From assembly GCA_934167135.1 (NCBI GenBank), contig CAKPKI010000064.1, forward strand, positions 1 to 9,834: 9,834 bases of DNA. Reading direction: 5' to 3'. The translations under genes and the position numbers were made by a program. This stretch comes from an uncultured Clostridia bacterium (lineage in GTDB: Bacteria; Bacillota; Clostridia; TANB77; CAG-508). Below are positions 1 through 5,943 of this stretch, piece after piece. How positions within the stretch are numbered: the stretch's first letter is position 1; every line of letters begins with the position of its first letter. Under the pieces are notes generated by a model. That model was not told the DNA's origin. It was given only the letters and a program-made list of their open reading frames with translations, and searched no databases.

Positions 1-2
1 TA

Positions 3-560
3 ACTGGAGAATTGAATTACCTAAATGAAAGTTTAAATAAACAAAATTATGATGGAATGTTACATTTAGCATATCTAATTGCAAAAAGAGATGATTATGC
101 TGATTATACATTAGCCCAAAGGCAAAAAATATTTTGGACTATATTTAATTTTGCAAGAAAAGTTCCAGTAAAGTTAAAGACTATTATTTTAGATAAAAGA
201 TATATGAATAATAAAAGTCAATTAAATAAAGCTATTTTTACAGAAATAAGTAAATTTGTTGCAGATAATAAGAAATATTTTGATACTTTTGACAAAATAG
301 TTATTTATTATGATAATGGACAAGAAACATTGGGAACAATATTAGATATTATATTTGTGTCAGATGATAAAATTGAACGTAGAATTGAATTTGACCATAA
401 AGCAAAAAGATTATTTCAAGTATCTGATATGCTAACATTTATTGATAAATTGGATTATAAGTATTATAATAATATGCCATTTACTAAGGCTGAAAAATAT
501 TTCTTTACAAATCAAGAAATTGTTTATATTAAAAGAAAATTAAAACATAAGAGATTATAA
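3..560 (+). CDS. DUF3800-like protein, C-terminal part (5' end outside window)
   Basis: The frame is open to the left edge of the window, so the gene starts upstream. The TTG at position 12 has no convincing ribosome binding site and should not be taken as the start. About 185 C-terminal residues are visible. Late features recall the DUF3800 family from memory: a strand-like stretch KIVIYYDNGQ, then LFQVSDMLTFIDKLDYKYY (DUF3800 proteins typically have a late F/LQVADxI segment), then an ExxFF-type tail (AEKYFFTNQEI) and a basic end (KRKLKHKRL). DUF3800 proteins are of unknown biochemical function, with a predicted RNase H-like fold, and are common in mobile and defence-rich DNA. The N-terminal YxDESG-type motif that would settle the assignment lies outside the window. 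The gene ends directly at a strong terminator, so it is the last gene of its transcript. The family call is moderately sure; any function is unknown. Confidence 0.6.
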   Translation, partial: TGELNYLNESLNKQNYDGMLHLAYLIAKRDDYADYTLAQRQKIFWTIFNFARKVPVKLKTIILDKRYMNNKSQLNKAIFTEISKFVADNKKYFDTFDKIVIYYDNGQETLGTILDIIFVSDDKIERRIEFDHKAKRLFQVSDMLTFIDKLDYKYYNNMPFTKAEKYFFTNQEIVYIKRKLKHKRL

Positions 561-586
561 AAAGCCATTCTTGCGAATGGCTTTTT
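559..586 (+). terminator. Rho-independent terminator after the DUF3800-like gene
   Basis: A perfect 12-bp stem (AAAAAGCCATTC / GAATGGCTTTTT) with loop TTGC starts inside the stop codon of the upstream gene. The A-run on one side and T-run on the other mean it could work in both directions. Confidence 0.9.
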
Positions 587-627
587 GCGACGACTACCGT
601 CAGCACGGGTCAGGTCCTTTTGAGACC
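587..627. repeat. GC-rich island, possible REP-like or mobile-element remnant
   Basis: Positions 587-617 are about two-thirds G+C inside DNA of roughly 20-25% G+C. The patch contains a small dyad CCGT-CAGC-ACGG (599-608 region), the direct repeat GGTCAGGTCC (608-617) and GGTC/GACC ends (608-611 and 624-627). The string GGTCAGGTCCTTTTGAGACC resembles, from memory, short palindromic repeats associated with RAYT/REP-type Y1 transposases. No transposase is present here. This is a compositional observation; identity is uncertain. Confidence 0.4.
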
Positions 628-717
628 AAATAAATATATTTATAATATATATTATTCCTCTTAATAAATAAATTATACACTATTTTTTGAAATTTGTATA
701 TAGTTTTTTTAAAATTA

Positions 718-746
718 TTGATAAATTTTTTTTATTATGTTAGAAT
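718..746 (+). promoter_or_regulatory. Sigma-A type promoter of the 837-2685 two-gene unit
   Basis: TTGATA (718-723), a 17-nt spacer and TAGAAT (741-746) form a near-consensus vegetative promoter. Transcription would start near 753, leaving a leader of about 85 nt. The leader contains a weak dyad (CTAAAA 765-770 / TTTTAG 793-798). The rest of 628-717 is plain AT-rich DNA with nothing else recognised. Confidence 0.65.
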
Positions 747-836
747 ATATATGGATGTTTTTAACTAAAAATAAATTTAAAAAAACAACTAATTTTAGGT
801 TATCTTTAATCTAATGTTATTATACTAGGGGGATAA

Positions 837-2246
837 ATGAGAAAATATTTTAATTATGAAAAAGAATATCAAAATGGACAATACACTATGGAAAGTGATT
901 ATTCAATGCAATATAAAGAGGATTATATAGTATTGAGAGACCAATATAATACATTGAAATTTGATTGCAGATCATCTTTAATTGCTGTTAATGACGCTTT
1001 AAACAATATAATTTCAACCATGTTTGGAAGTTCAAATAGAACTGATATTAATAGAATGATTGAGCTACTTAATAAAAAATTAAAAGATATAACTATTATT
1101 TCTGCTGTAAACTCTAAAGAAACTACAGATTATATGACTAAAACAACACTTACTATAAGTGAAAAAAATCATATTGGTGGTAGATGTTTTAGGAATGAAG
1201 ATGGAACTTATAGTGTTGTAGCATTGGGATATAGTCGTCCATATACAGAATTAAATGCAGCAACAATTCATAATATTAATCACGAATTATGGCACTTATT
1301 TTCTAATATAGCTCCATATTTATATTATGGAGAAGATGAATTAATACATGATGAGGGTGAAGTATATGAAAAAGTTGATGATTGTGGAATAGATATTATT
1401 GATAAGGAAAGTGGAGAAAAAAACACAAAAAAAAATAAAAAGTATCATATTAACAGATATTATGAAGAATACAACGAAACATTAAAAGATATTTTAGCTG
1501 CAATAGGAATTTCTAGACAAAACGGACGAGATGTTACTAATATTTTATTAAATGCTCCTGATACATGGATTGAATCTAAGACATCTTATAGAAGAAGTAT
1601 TCCATTAACTCAACTTGCAATAGCTGCTTTTTCAAATTATTCATTTGAAAATTATGTTAATGATGAAAATTGTGGAATAGTTACTGCTAATATTACCTGT
1701 AATAATGGAAAAAAAATGAAAGTAAATGATTTTCTTTATGGCATGGTATTTAATCCATTTTATGTGGAAGAAAAATTTAAAGAAATAATGGGAAATAGTT
1801 TCAGTTTAAAAAAACTATCAGAAATGTCAACAGCTATTTTTCTAAATAATGAAAGAAGAAAAACTGTTTCTGAAGAACATCAGAAACAAGCACTAATGAT
1901 ATATGCTAAAAATTTTTCAAAATTTTTTAGCAAAAAAACAAAAAAATTTTTAGAAGACAGTTCACACAGCGAAGAAGATGTTCGATCAATTACAGCAAAT
2001 TATATTAGCGTTCTAGAAATGTTTTGTAAGGCTTATGATATAGATATCCAACAAGTATTAAGTGATATAGATTTGAGTATTGAAACAGAAAACACTTCAA
2101 GTGGACTTACACCAACAGATATAAATGAAATGACACAAAGAACATTAACGAATAATCCTGGAATTTTAGGACATTTAGTTGGTAGTGTAGGAACAATATT
2201 TAGAAGAAACAAAGGTGAAAATAATAGAAATGGAAAAAATAAATAA
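837..2246 (+). CDS. Uncharacterised protein with HExxH zinc-metalloprotease signature (469 aa)
   Basis: I do not recognise a named family. The clearest feature is HELWH at residues 149-153, a match to the HExxH motif of zincins, in a helix-like context after predicted strands (TLTISEKN, YSVVALGYS). A possible third ligand is E214 in NETLKD (ExxxD), 65 residues after the first His. Gluzincins of the M13 type use an HExxH...ExxxD arrangement with similar separation. The acidic loop ELIHDEGEVYE (about 168-178) is an alternative source of the third ligand. There is no signal peptide or clear membrane span, so it is probably cytoplasmic. The tail (GHLVGSVGTIFRRNKG, about 445-460) is hydrophobic then basic. 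The start is ATG 837 with AGGGGG four bases upstream. It has its own promoter at 718-746, and the next gene overlaps its 3' end. An A9 run lies at 1427-1435 in a lysine-rich stretch. Metalloprotease activity is an inference from the motif only. Confidence 0.75.
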   Translation: MRKYFNYEKEYQNGQYTMESDYSMQYKEDYIVLRDQYNTLKFDCRSSLIAVNDALNNIISTMFGSSNRTDINRMIELLNKKLKDITIISAVNSKETTDYMTKTTLTISEKNHIGGRCFRNEDGTYSVVALGYSRPYTELNAATIHNINHELWHLFSNIAPYLYYGEDELIHDEGEVYEKVDDCGIDIIDKESGEKNTKKNKKYHINRYYEEYNETLKDILAAIGISRQNGRDVTNILLNAPDTWIESKTSYRRSIPLTQLAIAAFSNYSFENYVNDENCGIVTANITCNNGKKMKVNDFLYGMVFNPFYVEEKFKEIMGNSFSLKKLSEMSTAIFLNNERRKTVSEEHQKQALMIYAKNFSKFFSKKTKKFLEDSSHSEEDVRSITANYISVLEMFCKAYDIDIQQVLSDIDLSIETENTSSGLTPTDINEMTQRTLTNNPGILGHLVGSVGTIFRRNKGENNRNGKNK

Positions 2247-2685
2247 AAGATTATGTGAGGTAGAATATATATTAAATAAATTAGAAAAGTCTTATCAAGG
2301 AAAGATTCCCAAAGAAATATGGCAATTTATAAATGAAAACAAAGATAAAACATATATATATAATTGTGACGATAATAAAAAATTAATTGATAATAATATT
2401 CACATAGATACAATCGCTATTTTAACATATATTAATATTCAATACTTATTAAATGAGGAACAAAAAAAATTGATAAATAATAAACTTCTAAATGATAATT
2501 CTATTTTTGAAAATAATATGAGAGAAAAATATAATCCTGATAATTTATTTAAAAAACAGAAAAATGAAGCACTAAATTATGCAAATAGTGATACTACAAA
2601 AGAGAAAGCAATTATTGCATATAAAGAAAAGAACTTCTTACAAAAATTATTTGATAAAATTAAAAATTTATTTAGAAAAAACTGA
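2230..2685 (+). CDS. Small hypothetical protein, partner of the HExxH protein (151 aa)
   Basis: The preferred start is ATG 2230, preceded by AAAGGTGA (2211-2218). A GTG at 2215 in the same frame lacks its own ribosome binding site. The start lies 17 bp inside the upstream gene, which implies translational coupling and a joint role. The N-terminal half (CEVEYILNKLEKSYQGKIPK, then a WQFINENKDK helix and a TIAILTYINIQYLLNEEQK helix) resembles, from memory, a family of small uncharacterised Bacillota proteins often seen in accessory DNA; I know of no assigned function. Residues about 75-130 are charged and probably helical. The C-terminus (FLQKLFDKIKNLFRKN) is a strongly basic amphipathic helix that could bind a membrane or a partner. 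There is no signal peptide. The gene ends at a convergent terminator, so the transcript carries only these two genes. Confidence 0.75.
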   Translation: MEKINKRLCEVEYILNKLEKSYQGKIPKEIWQFINENKDKTYIYNCDDNKKLIDNNIHIDTIAILTYINIQYLLNEEQKKLINNKLLNDNSIFENNMREKYNPDNLFKKQKNEALNYANSDTTKEKAIIAYKEKNFLQKLFDKIKNLFRKN

Positions 2686-2686
2686 A

Positions 2687-2726
2687 AAAATACGGAATGA
2701 GCCATTTTAAGTTCATTCCATATTTT
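2687..2726. terminator. Convergent bidirectional terminator
   Basis: The arms AAAATACGGAATGAGC (2687-2702) and GTTCATTCCATATTTT (2711-2726) pair over 16 positions with one mismatch and one wobble, around an 8-nt loop. It sits between the stops of two converging genes (2685 and 2731) and serves both. Confidence 0.8.
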
Positions 2727-2730
2727 CTGG

Positions 2731-3060
2731 TTAATTTATTACTCCAATTTTCTTAAAATAATAATAAGCATCCATACTACCTTTGAAATAAATTTCTTTT
2801 TCCAAAATATCTTGCAAATTATTATATAGAACAATAATTTGTGATAAATCCATACATTCTCCTGCACTTAATCCATTTTCTAAATAAGTTTCATCAAGTA
2901 ATTTTTGAATATTTAAATTTCTATCCATAATTTTATGAATCTTATTTTTAATTTCTCTATAATTTTTGTTGTTTTTCATTAAATATTGTCTTATATCTTC
3001 AATACTTTCATAAAAGTCTTCACTATATTCTTCTATAAATGGCTTTAATTTTTCTTCCAT
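2731..3060 (-). CDS. Small hypothetical protein of the mob operon (109 aa)
   Basis: The start ATG has AGGGGGA six bases upstream; that site overlaps the stop codon of tnpV, and only 11 bp separate the two genes. The protein is acidic and helix-rich with no membrane span: EEYSEDFYESIEDIRQYL at the N-terminus, a middle helix, SAGECMDLSQIIVLYNN, and a terminal DAYYYFKKIGVIN. The pattern of a Y/F-rich N-terminal helix and a final AYxYFKxxGI resembles small proteins next to mob and tnpV genes in Bacillota elements, possibly those grouped as DUF6664; that name is from memory and tentative. Biochemical function is unknown. Its position as the last gene of the mobilization operon suggests an accessory role for the element. 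The convergent terminator at 2687-2726 ends the transcript. Confidence 0.75.
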   Translation of the reverse strand: MEEKLKPFIEEYSEDFYESIEDIRQYLMKNNKNYREIKNKIHKIMDRNLNIQKLLDETYLENGLSAGECMDLSQIIVLYNNLQDILEKEIYFKGSMDAYYYFKKIGVIN

Positions 3061-3071
3061 TGCAAATCCCC

Positions 3072-3422
3072 CTATACATAAATTAATTCATTAAATATAA
3101 TTTCTTCAGCACGATTTTTAATTGAATTCATTTTGCCAACCCACTCAAGTTGATTATTAGCTTTTAATTCTTCTGTAATATTTTCTCGTTCTGCAAATTG
3201 ATTCATTAGTAGGTTATATCTAGCCGTTGCAGTTTCATCAATTTCTTGTAAATATTCACTTAACTTGTCCTCCATCAGTAAAATTGTATATTCAGCTTTC
3301 TTTTGAGTTTTTAAATAATTTAATCTCACTTTTCCATATTTTCCAAATTTAAAATTGTTAGTATTTGAGATTATCAAGTTAGGAATATAGTAATCTCCAC
3401 ATTTTCTATAATCCATTTTCAT
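3072..3422 (-). CDS. tnpV: TnpV family transposon-encoded protein (116 aa)
   Basis: The protein matches the TnpV pattern known from Tn4451-type clostridial transposons: an N-terminal GDYYIPNL segment (residues 9-16), a basic middle GKYGKVRLNYLK (28-38), a helix ILLMEDKLSEYLQEIDETA (47-65), then NQFAERENITEELKANNQLEWVGKMNSIKNRAEEIIFNELIYV to the end. The start chosen is ATG 3422, with AAAGGA at 3433-3438 abutting the mob stop codon and a 10-nt spacer. An upstream in-frame extension into mob would read an unrelated sequence. An inner ATG at 3416 is possible. TnpV is a small, probably DNA-binding accessory protein; its exact role is not established. In Tn4451 it sits near the tnpX recombinase, but here it follows the relaxase by 16 bp and no recombinase is visible. 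Confidence 0.85.
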   Translation of the reverse strand: MKMDYRKCGDYYIPNLIISNTNNFKFGKYGKVRLNYLKTQKKAEYTILLMEDKLSEYLQEIDETATARYNLLMNQFAERENITEELKANNQLEWVGKMNSIKNRAEEIIFNELIYV

Positions 3423-3438
3423 ATTTATCAAATCCTTT

Positions 3439-4662
3439 CTACATATCATAATCCATTTCATTATCATCCTTTTGAAAACGGCTTGTATCGAGTTGCTTTT
3501 CAAAATTAATGTTGTAATATGTTTCTTTCTCAAAATCTCTTATAAGGTCGTCCTCGCAAGGATATGAAAATTTATGACATAACCATTTCATGAATTTTTT
3601 CAAATTGTCTTTAAATTTATCAATTATTTTATTTAAGCTTTTATTTTCCTTTTCTAATTCTTTTATCTTTTTCTGATATTTGTTTTCTATATGGTCAATT
3701 TTATTTTCATATTCAATTTTTAAATCTTCTTGGTTTTGTTCTGTTGTTTCTTTTAATAACCCAATAGTTTGTTCGAGATTTTTATTTTCATTTTCCATAT
3801 TTTCTTTCTCTTTTACAAAATCTTCTGCAATATTTATTATTTCAGTTTGTTTAGATAATTCTTTATGCAAAGAAATATTTTCATTATAAAGTTGTTTTAT
3901 TAGTTCATCTTTAGGCTTTATTATCTCTTTAGCTATTTTCTCATCTCTATTAAGAACTAATTTTTTTATATCTTTGATTTCTGGTGTTTCTGGCAACTCT
4001 AATGTTATATTTTTTAAAATTTCTTTTGTTTTTGCATAATTGGTCACTTGTTTAAATTTTTCAACCGACATATGTTTTCTTTTGGTTTCTTCAACATATA
4101 ATCCTCGTTCTAAATCAAAGCCTTTACTTTTAACATGATTAAAATATGCATCTTGTAATTTTCTATAACTATCTCGACCTTTCCAAAAATCTCTAGCACA
4201 TATTTTTTCTATTGGATTACCATTTTTATCTTTTGAATGAACTACTGGAACAAACATTAAATGTAAATGTGGTGCTCCTTCATCTAAATGCACAACAGCA
4301 GATATAATATTTTCTTCTCCAAGATTTTTATAGTTACAGATAAATTTGTGGCATTCATCAAAATATCTTTTTGTTTCTTGTTCGCCAATTCTATTAAAAA
4401 ATTCTTGATCAGAGGTAAATACCATTTCACACATTATATTGCTATTACTTCTAATTTGACCTTTTAAATCATATTTTTCTTTTATTTTATCAAATTCTTT
4501 TATATAACTTAATTCACTTTTCTTTAAATAATAATTTAGTTCTGTTTTACTACTATCTATATTTTTATTTGAATGATTTTTTGTTTTTCTTTCATTATGC
4601 TTATATGCTCCCATAGCTTGTACCCTAGTCAATTTTTCATTTCTGATTATGGCATAGCTCAT
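3439..4662 (-). CDS. mob: MobV-family relaxase (Pre/Mob plasmid recombination protein), 407 aa
   Basis: Relaxases of this family nick one strand at oriT and stay attached to it during mobilization by a co-resident conjugative system. The N-terminus MSYAIIRNEKLTRVQAMGAYKHNER is characteristic of MobV. The asparagine/tyrosine motif is around NIDSSKTELNYYL (34-46). The HxDE...PHxH metal motif is HLDEGAPHLHL (H125, D127, E128, P131, H132, H134). The C-terminal half (about 235-355) is a long charged coiled coil, followed by a typical MKWLCHKF segment (358-365). Length is normal for the family and all catalytic positions appear intact. The ribosome binding site AAGGAG (4676-4681) is 13 nt before the ATG, slightly long. 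The oriT hairpin lies immediately upstream, as in pMV158. It is the first gene of the mob-tnpV-109-aa operon. No type IV secretion genes are visible, so transfer would depend on helpers. Confidence 0.93.
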   Translation of the reverse strand: MSYAIIRNEKLTRVQAMGAYKHNERKTKNHSNKNIDSSKTELNYYLKKSELSYIKEFDKIKEKYDLKGQIRSNSNIMCEMVFTSDQEFFNRIGEQETKRYFDECHKFICNYKNLGEENIISAVVHLDEGAPHLHLMFVPVVHSKDKNGNPIEKICARDFWKGRDSYRKLQDAYFNHVKSKGFDLERGLYVEETKRKHMSVEKFKQVTNYAKTKEILKNITLELPETPEIKDIKKLVLNRDEKIAKEIIKPKDELIKQLYNENISLHKELSKQTEIINIAEDFVKEKENMENENKNLEQTIGLLKETTEQNQEDLKIEYENKIDHIENKYQKKIKELEKENKSLNKIIDKFKDNLKKFMKWLCHKFSYPCEDDLIRDFEKETYYNINFEKQLDTSRFQKDDNEMDYDM

Positions 4663-4693
4663 ATATTACTTATTGCTCCTTCTTAAATTTACG

Positions 4694-4750
4694 AGATAAG
4701 ATTTTCTTGTCTAACACACTAGACAAGTTTTGCAAGGCAAATTTTATCTG
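4694..4750 (-). other. oriT: Probable oriT of the MobV relaxase
   Basis: On the minus strand an 8-bp perfect stem CTTGTCTA / TAGACAAG encloses the loop GTGTGT (4706-4727). The core reads TCTAGTGTGTTAGA, sharing TAGTGTGTTA with the oriT of pMV158 and other MobV plasmids (known from memory). A second, outer imperfect dyad pairs AGATAAGATTTT (4694-4705) with AAATTTTATCT (4740-4750 region). The site lies 32-88 bp upstream of the mob start, the usual place. By analogy the nick would fall just 3' of the core hairpin on the minus strand; the exact base is not claimed. Confidence 0.8.
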
Positions 4751-4754
4751 TGTG

Positions 4755-4768
4755 GCAGGAGTTCCTGC
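4755..4768. repeat. Short palindrome upstream of oriT
   Basis: GCAGGA-GT-TCCTGC is a 6-bp dyad in a relatively GC-rich patch between oriT and rep. It could be part of the relaxase recognition region or a small regulatory hairpin. Confidence 0.45.
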
Positions 4769-4775
4769 ACCCTTT

Positions 4776-4804
4776 CCTAAAAAATAACTAAAGCATTTTT
4801 TAGG
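4776..4804. terminator. AT-rich hairpin between rep and mob, possible weak terminator
   Basis: The 9-bp stem CCTAAAAAA / TTTTTTAGG surrounds an 11-nt loop. It could attenuate read-through from rep into mob, but the low GC of the stem makes this uncertain. Confidence 0.4.
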
Positions 4805-4808
4805 CTTA

Positions 4809-4835
4809 ATTCAAAATAAATAAGTCATTTTGAAT
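4809..4835. repeat. Inverted repeat downstream of rep
   Basis: The 9-bp arms ATTCAAAAT (4809-4817) and ATTTTGAAT (4827-4835) flank a 9-nt loop. It is one of several consecutive hairpins in the rep-mob spacer. Confidence 0.45.
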
Positions 4836-4839
4836 CAAG

Positions 4840-4875
4840 TGAAGTTGCAATATAAAGCATACTTTTGCAACTTCA
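4840..4875. repeat. Strong 11-bp hairpin just after the rep stop codon
   Basis: The perfect arms TGAAGTTGCAA (4840-4850) and TTGCAACTTCA (4865-4875) enclose a 14-nt loop, 15 bp downstream of the rep stop. No T-run follows on the minus strand, so it is not a canonical terminator. A role in mRNA stability or replication is possible. Confidence 0.55.
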
Positions 4876-4890
4876 TATCAGAGCAAAATT

Positions 4891-5820
4891 CTACGAAGAT
4901 GCTACTGCATTTTTGCCAACAAAGTTAGCATATAAGCTATCAAAAAATCCATTTGGATATTTTCTTTCATATTCACGAGTAGAATTAACAGTTCTATTTT
5001 GTGATTTTATGGTGCCATTTCCTAAATTATTATATAAGCAAATCATTAAATAATTAGTTATGTTTTTGATATTATTACTACTTTTCGCAATATCTAATAA
5101 TTGAATTAAGTTATTTTTATTTATTAAGGCTAGTTTAGATAATATTTTGGAATTAGTAATTATAACACTCCCAACTTTTAAAGTATCCGCATAATATAAT
5201 CTTTCAATTACATCTTCTAACATAGTTTGTTCCTCTTTTGAAAAATCATTTAATTGGCATTTTTCTTTTACAGCTTTTAATGAAATACCTACATTATTAC
5301 TTTGAGGATTGATAGAAATTGTATTGGTTATATTAGTTTTGATATTATTAGGATTGATTGTAGGGAATTTTTCCACATCAAGAATAGTATTTTTTACTTC
5401 TCTAGAACCGTAATTTTTACTGTTCAAGACTTTTAAATTTTCCTGTTCAATATTAGTTATTATTTCTTCGTGTTGAATTTTACCAACATAAATTAAATTA
5501 GGTTTTCCTAAACCTTGTCTTTTTTCTGCTATTAAATTTGTATCTGTTAATTGTTTAAATGCTTTTGTAACTGTCTTTTCAGATAAACAAAGTTTATCTT
5601 GTACTTCTTCTCTTGTAAATATTAAATACACCCTATTTAATTCATCAAACCAATGATTCTTTTGTGATAGAGATAATCTGTCTAATAAGAAAGCATATAA
5701 TATTTTACTATCTGAATTTAATTTCTCTTTATATAGTTTATTTATAAATAATTCTTGTGGTATTTGATAATAACTGTTTTCTAATATTTCATTATTTTTA
5801 TAGTAATCTATTTCTTTCAT
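4891..5820 (-). CDS. repA: RepA_N-family replication initiator, 309 aa
   Basis: The protein starts replication of plasmids and plasmid-like elements of Bacillota by binding the origin. Residues about 17-113 match the RepA N-terminal domain: YYQIPQELFINKLYKEKLNSDSKILYAFLLDRLSLS, then a winged helix-turn-helix (VYLIFTREEVQDKLCLSEKTVTKAFKQLTDTNLIAEKRQGLGKPNLIYV). A variable Asn-rich linker (about 115-182) leads to a C-terminal helical domain (about 185-270, including ITNYLMICLYNNLGN) resembling the DUF6017-type ends of such proteins. Length is normal. The start ATG 5820 has AAAGGA (5827-5832) six bases upstream. The ribosome site lies in the loop, and the ATG in the stem, of an 11-bp hairpin, and a possible leader ORF overlaps the start by ATGA, so expression is probably controlled at translation. 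In RepA_N plasmids the origin is often inside rep; none is assigned here. Confidence 0.9.
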   Translation of the reverse strand: MKEIDYYKNNEILENSYYQIPQELFINKLYKEKLNSDSKILYAFLLDRLSLSQKNHWFDELNRVYLIFTREEVQDKLCLSEKTVTKAFKQLTDTNLIAEKRQGLGKPNLIYVGKIQHEEIITNIEQENLKVLNSKNYGSREVKNTILDVEKFPTINPNNIKTNITNTISINPQSNNVGISLKAVKEKCQLNDFSKEEQTMLEDVIERLYYADTLKVGSVIITNSKILSKLALINKNNLIQLLDIAKSSNNIKNITNYLMICLYNNLGNGTIKSQNRTVNSTREYERKYPNGFFDSLYANFVGKNAVASS

Positions 5821-5845
5821 CTTTGTTCCTTTCTAAGATGAAAGA
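5813..5845 (-). promoter_or_regulatory. Hairpin covering the rep start codon and ribosome binding site
   Basis: TCTTTCATCTT (5813-5823) and AAGATGAAAGA (5835-5845) form a perfect 11-bp dyad with an 11-nt loop. In the rep mRNA the loop holds AAAGGA and the stem holds the ATG, so folding would block initiation. The same dyad could alternatively be a repressor operator. Confidence 0.65.
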
Positions 5846-5849
5846 GCAT
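5817..5849 (-). CDS. Possible 10-codon leader peptide of rep
   Basis: An ATG at 5849 opens a frame reading MLFHLRKEQR and stopping with TGA, overlapping the rep ATG as ATGA. Translation of this leader would open the hairpin at 5813-5845 and could couple to rep. No good ribosome binding site precedes it, so translation is uncertain. Confidence 0.3.
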   Translation of the reverse strand: MLFHLRKEQR

Positions 5850-5853
5850 TTTT

Positions 5854-5943
5854 AAGTTCTACTAAATTTTTTAGAACTTTTTAAAACATTTTTTATTTAT
5901 TTAAAATTTTTTTAAAACATAGATTTTAGAACTATTTTAAAAC
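5854..5943. repeat. Rep-upstream repeats: 8-bp hairpin and two iteron-like direct repeats
   Basis: AAGTTCTA (5854-5861) and TAGAACTT (5872-5879) form a dyad. Two near-identical direct copies, TTTTAGAACTTTTTAAAAC (5869-5887) and TTTTAGAACTATTTTAAAAC (5924-5943), lie 55 bp apart, with a half copy TTTAAAAC at 5911-5918. They may be initiator or repressor sites upstream of rep, but the AT-richness lowers confidence. No clear -35/-10 pair for rep was found in 5850-5974. Confidence 0.4.

Noticed and set aside
12..14. TTG as start of the first gene
   Set aside because: The frame continues open to the window edge, no ribosome site is present, and the protein looks like the C-terminal part of a longer family.
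2215..2229. GTG start for the 151-aa protein
   Set aside because: There is no ribosome site before it; the GTG is itself part of AAAGGTGA, which suits the ATG at 2230.
3423..3533. 37-codon N-terminal extension of tnpV
   Set aside because: It overlaps the mob 3' end and is unlike any TnpV N-terminus; the ATG at 3422 has a ribosome site at 3433-3438.
3680..3889. 69-codon plus-strand frame rich in Phe and Ser
   Set aside because: It is antisense to the coiled-coil part of the MobV relaxase, whose repetitive codons keep the opposite frame open.
4865..5053. 62-codon plus-strand frame
   Set aside because: It overlaps the 3' end of rep antisense, begins within a hairpin, and has no similarity to known proteins.
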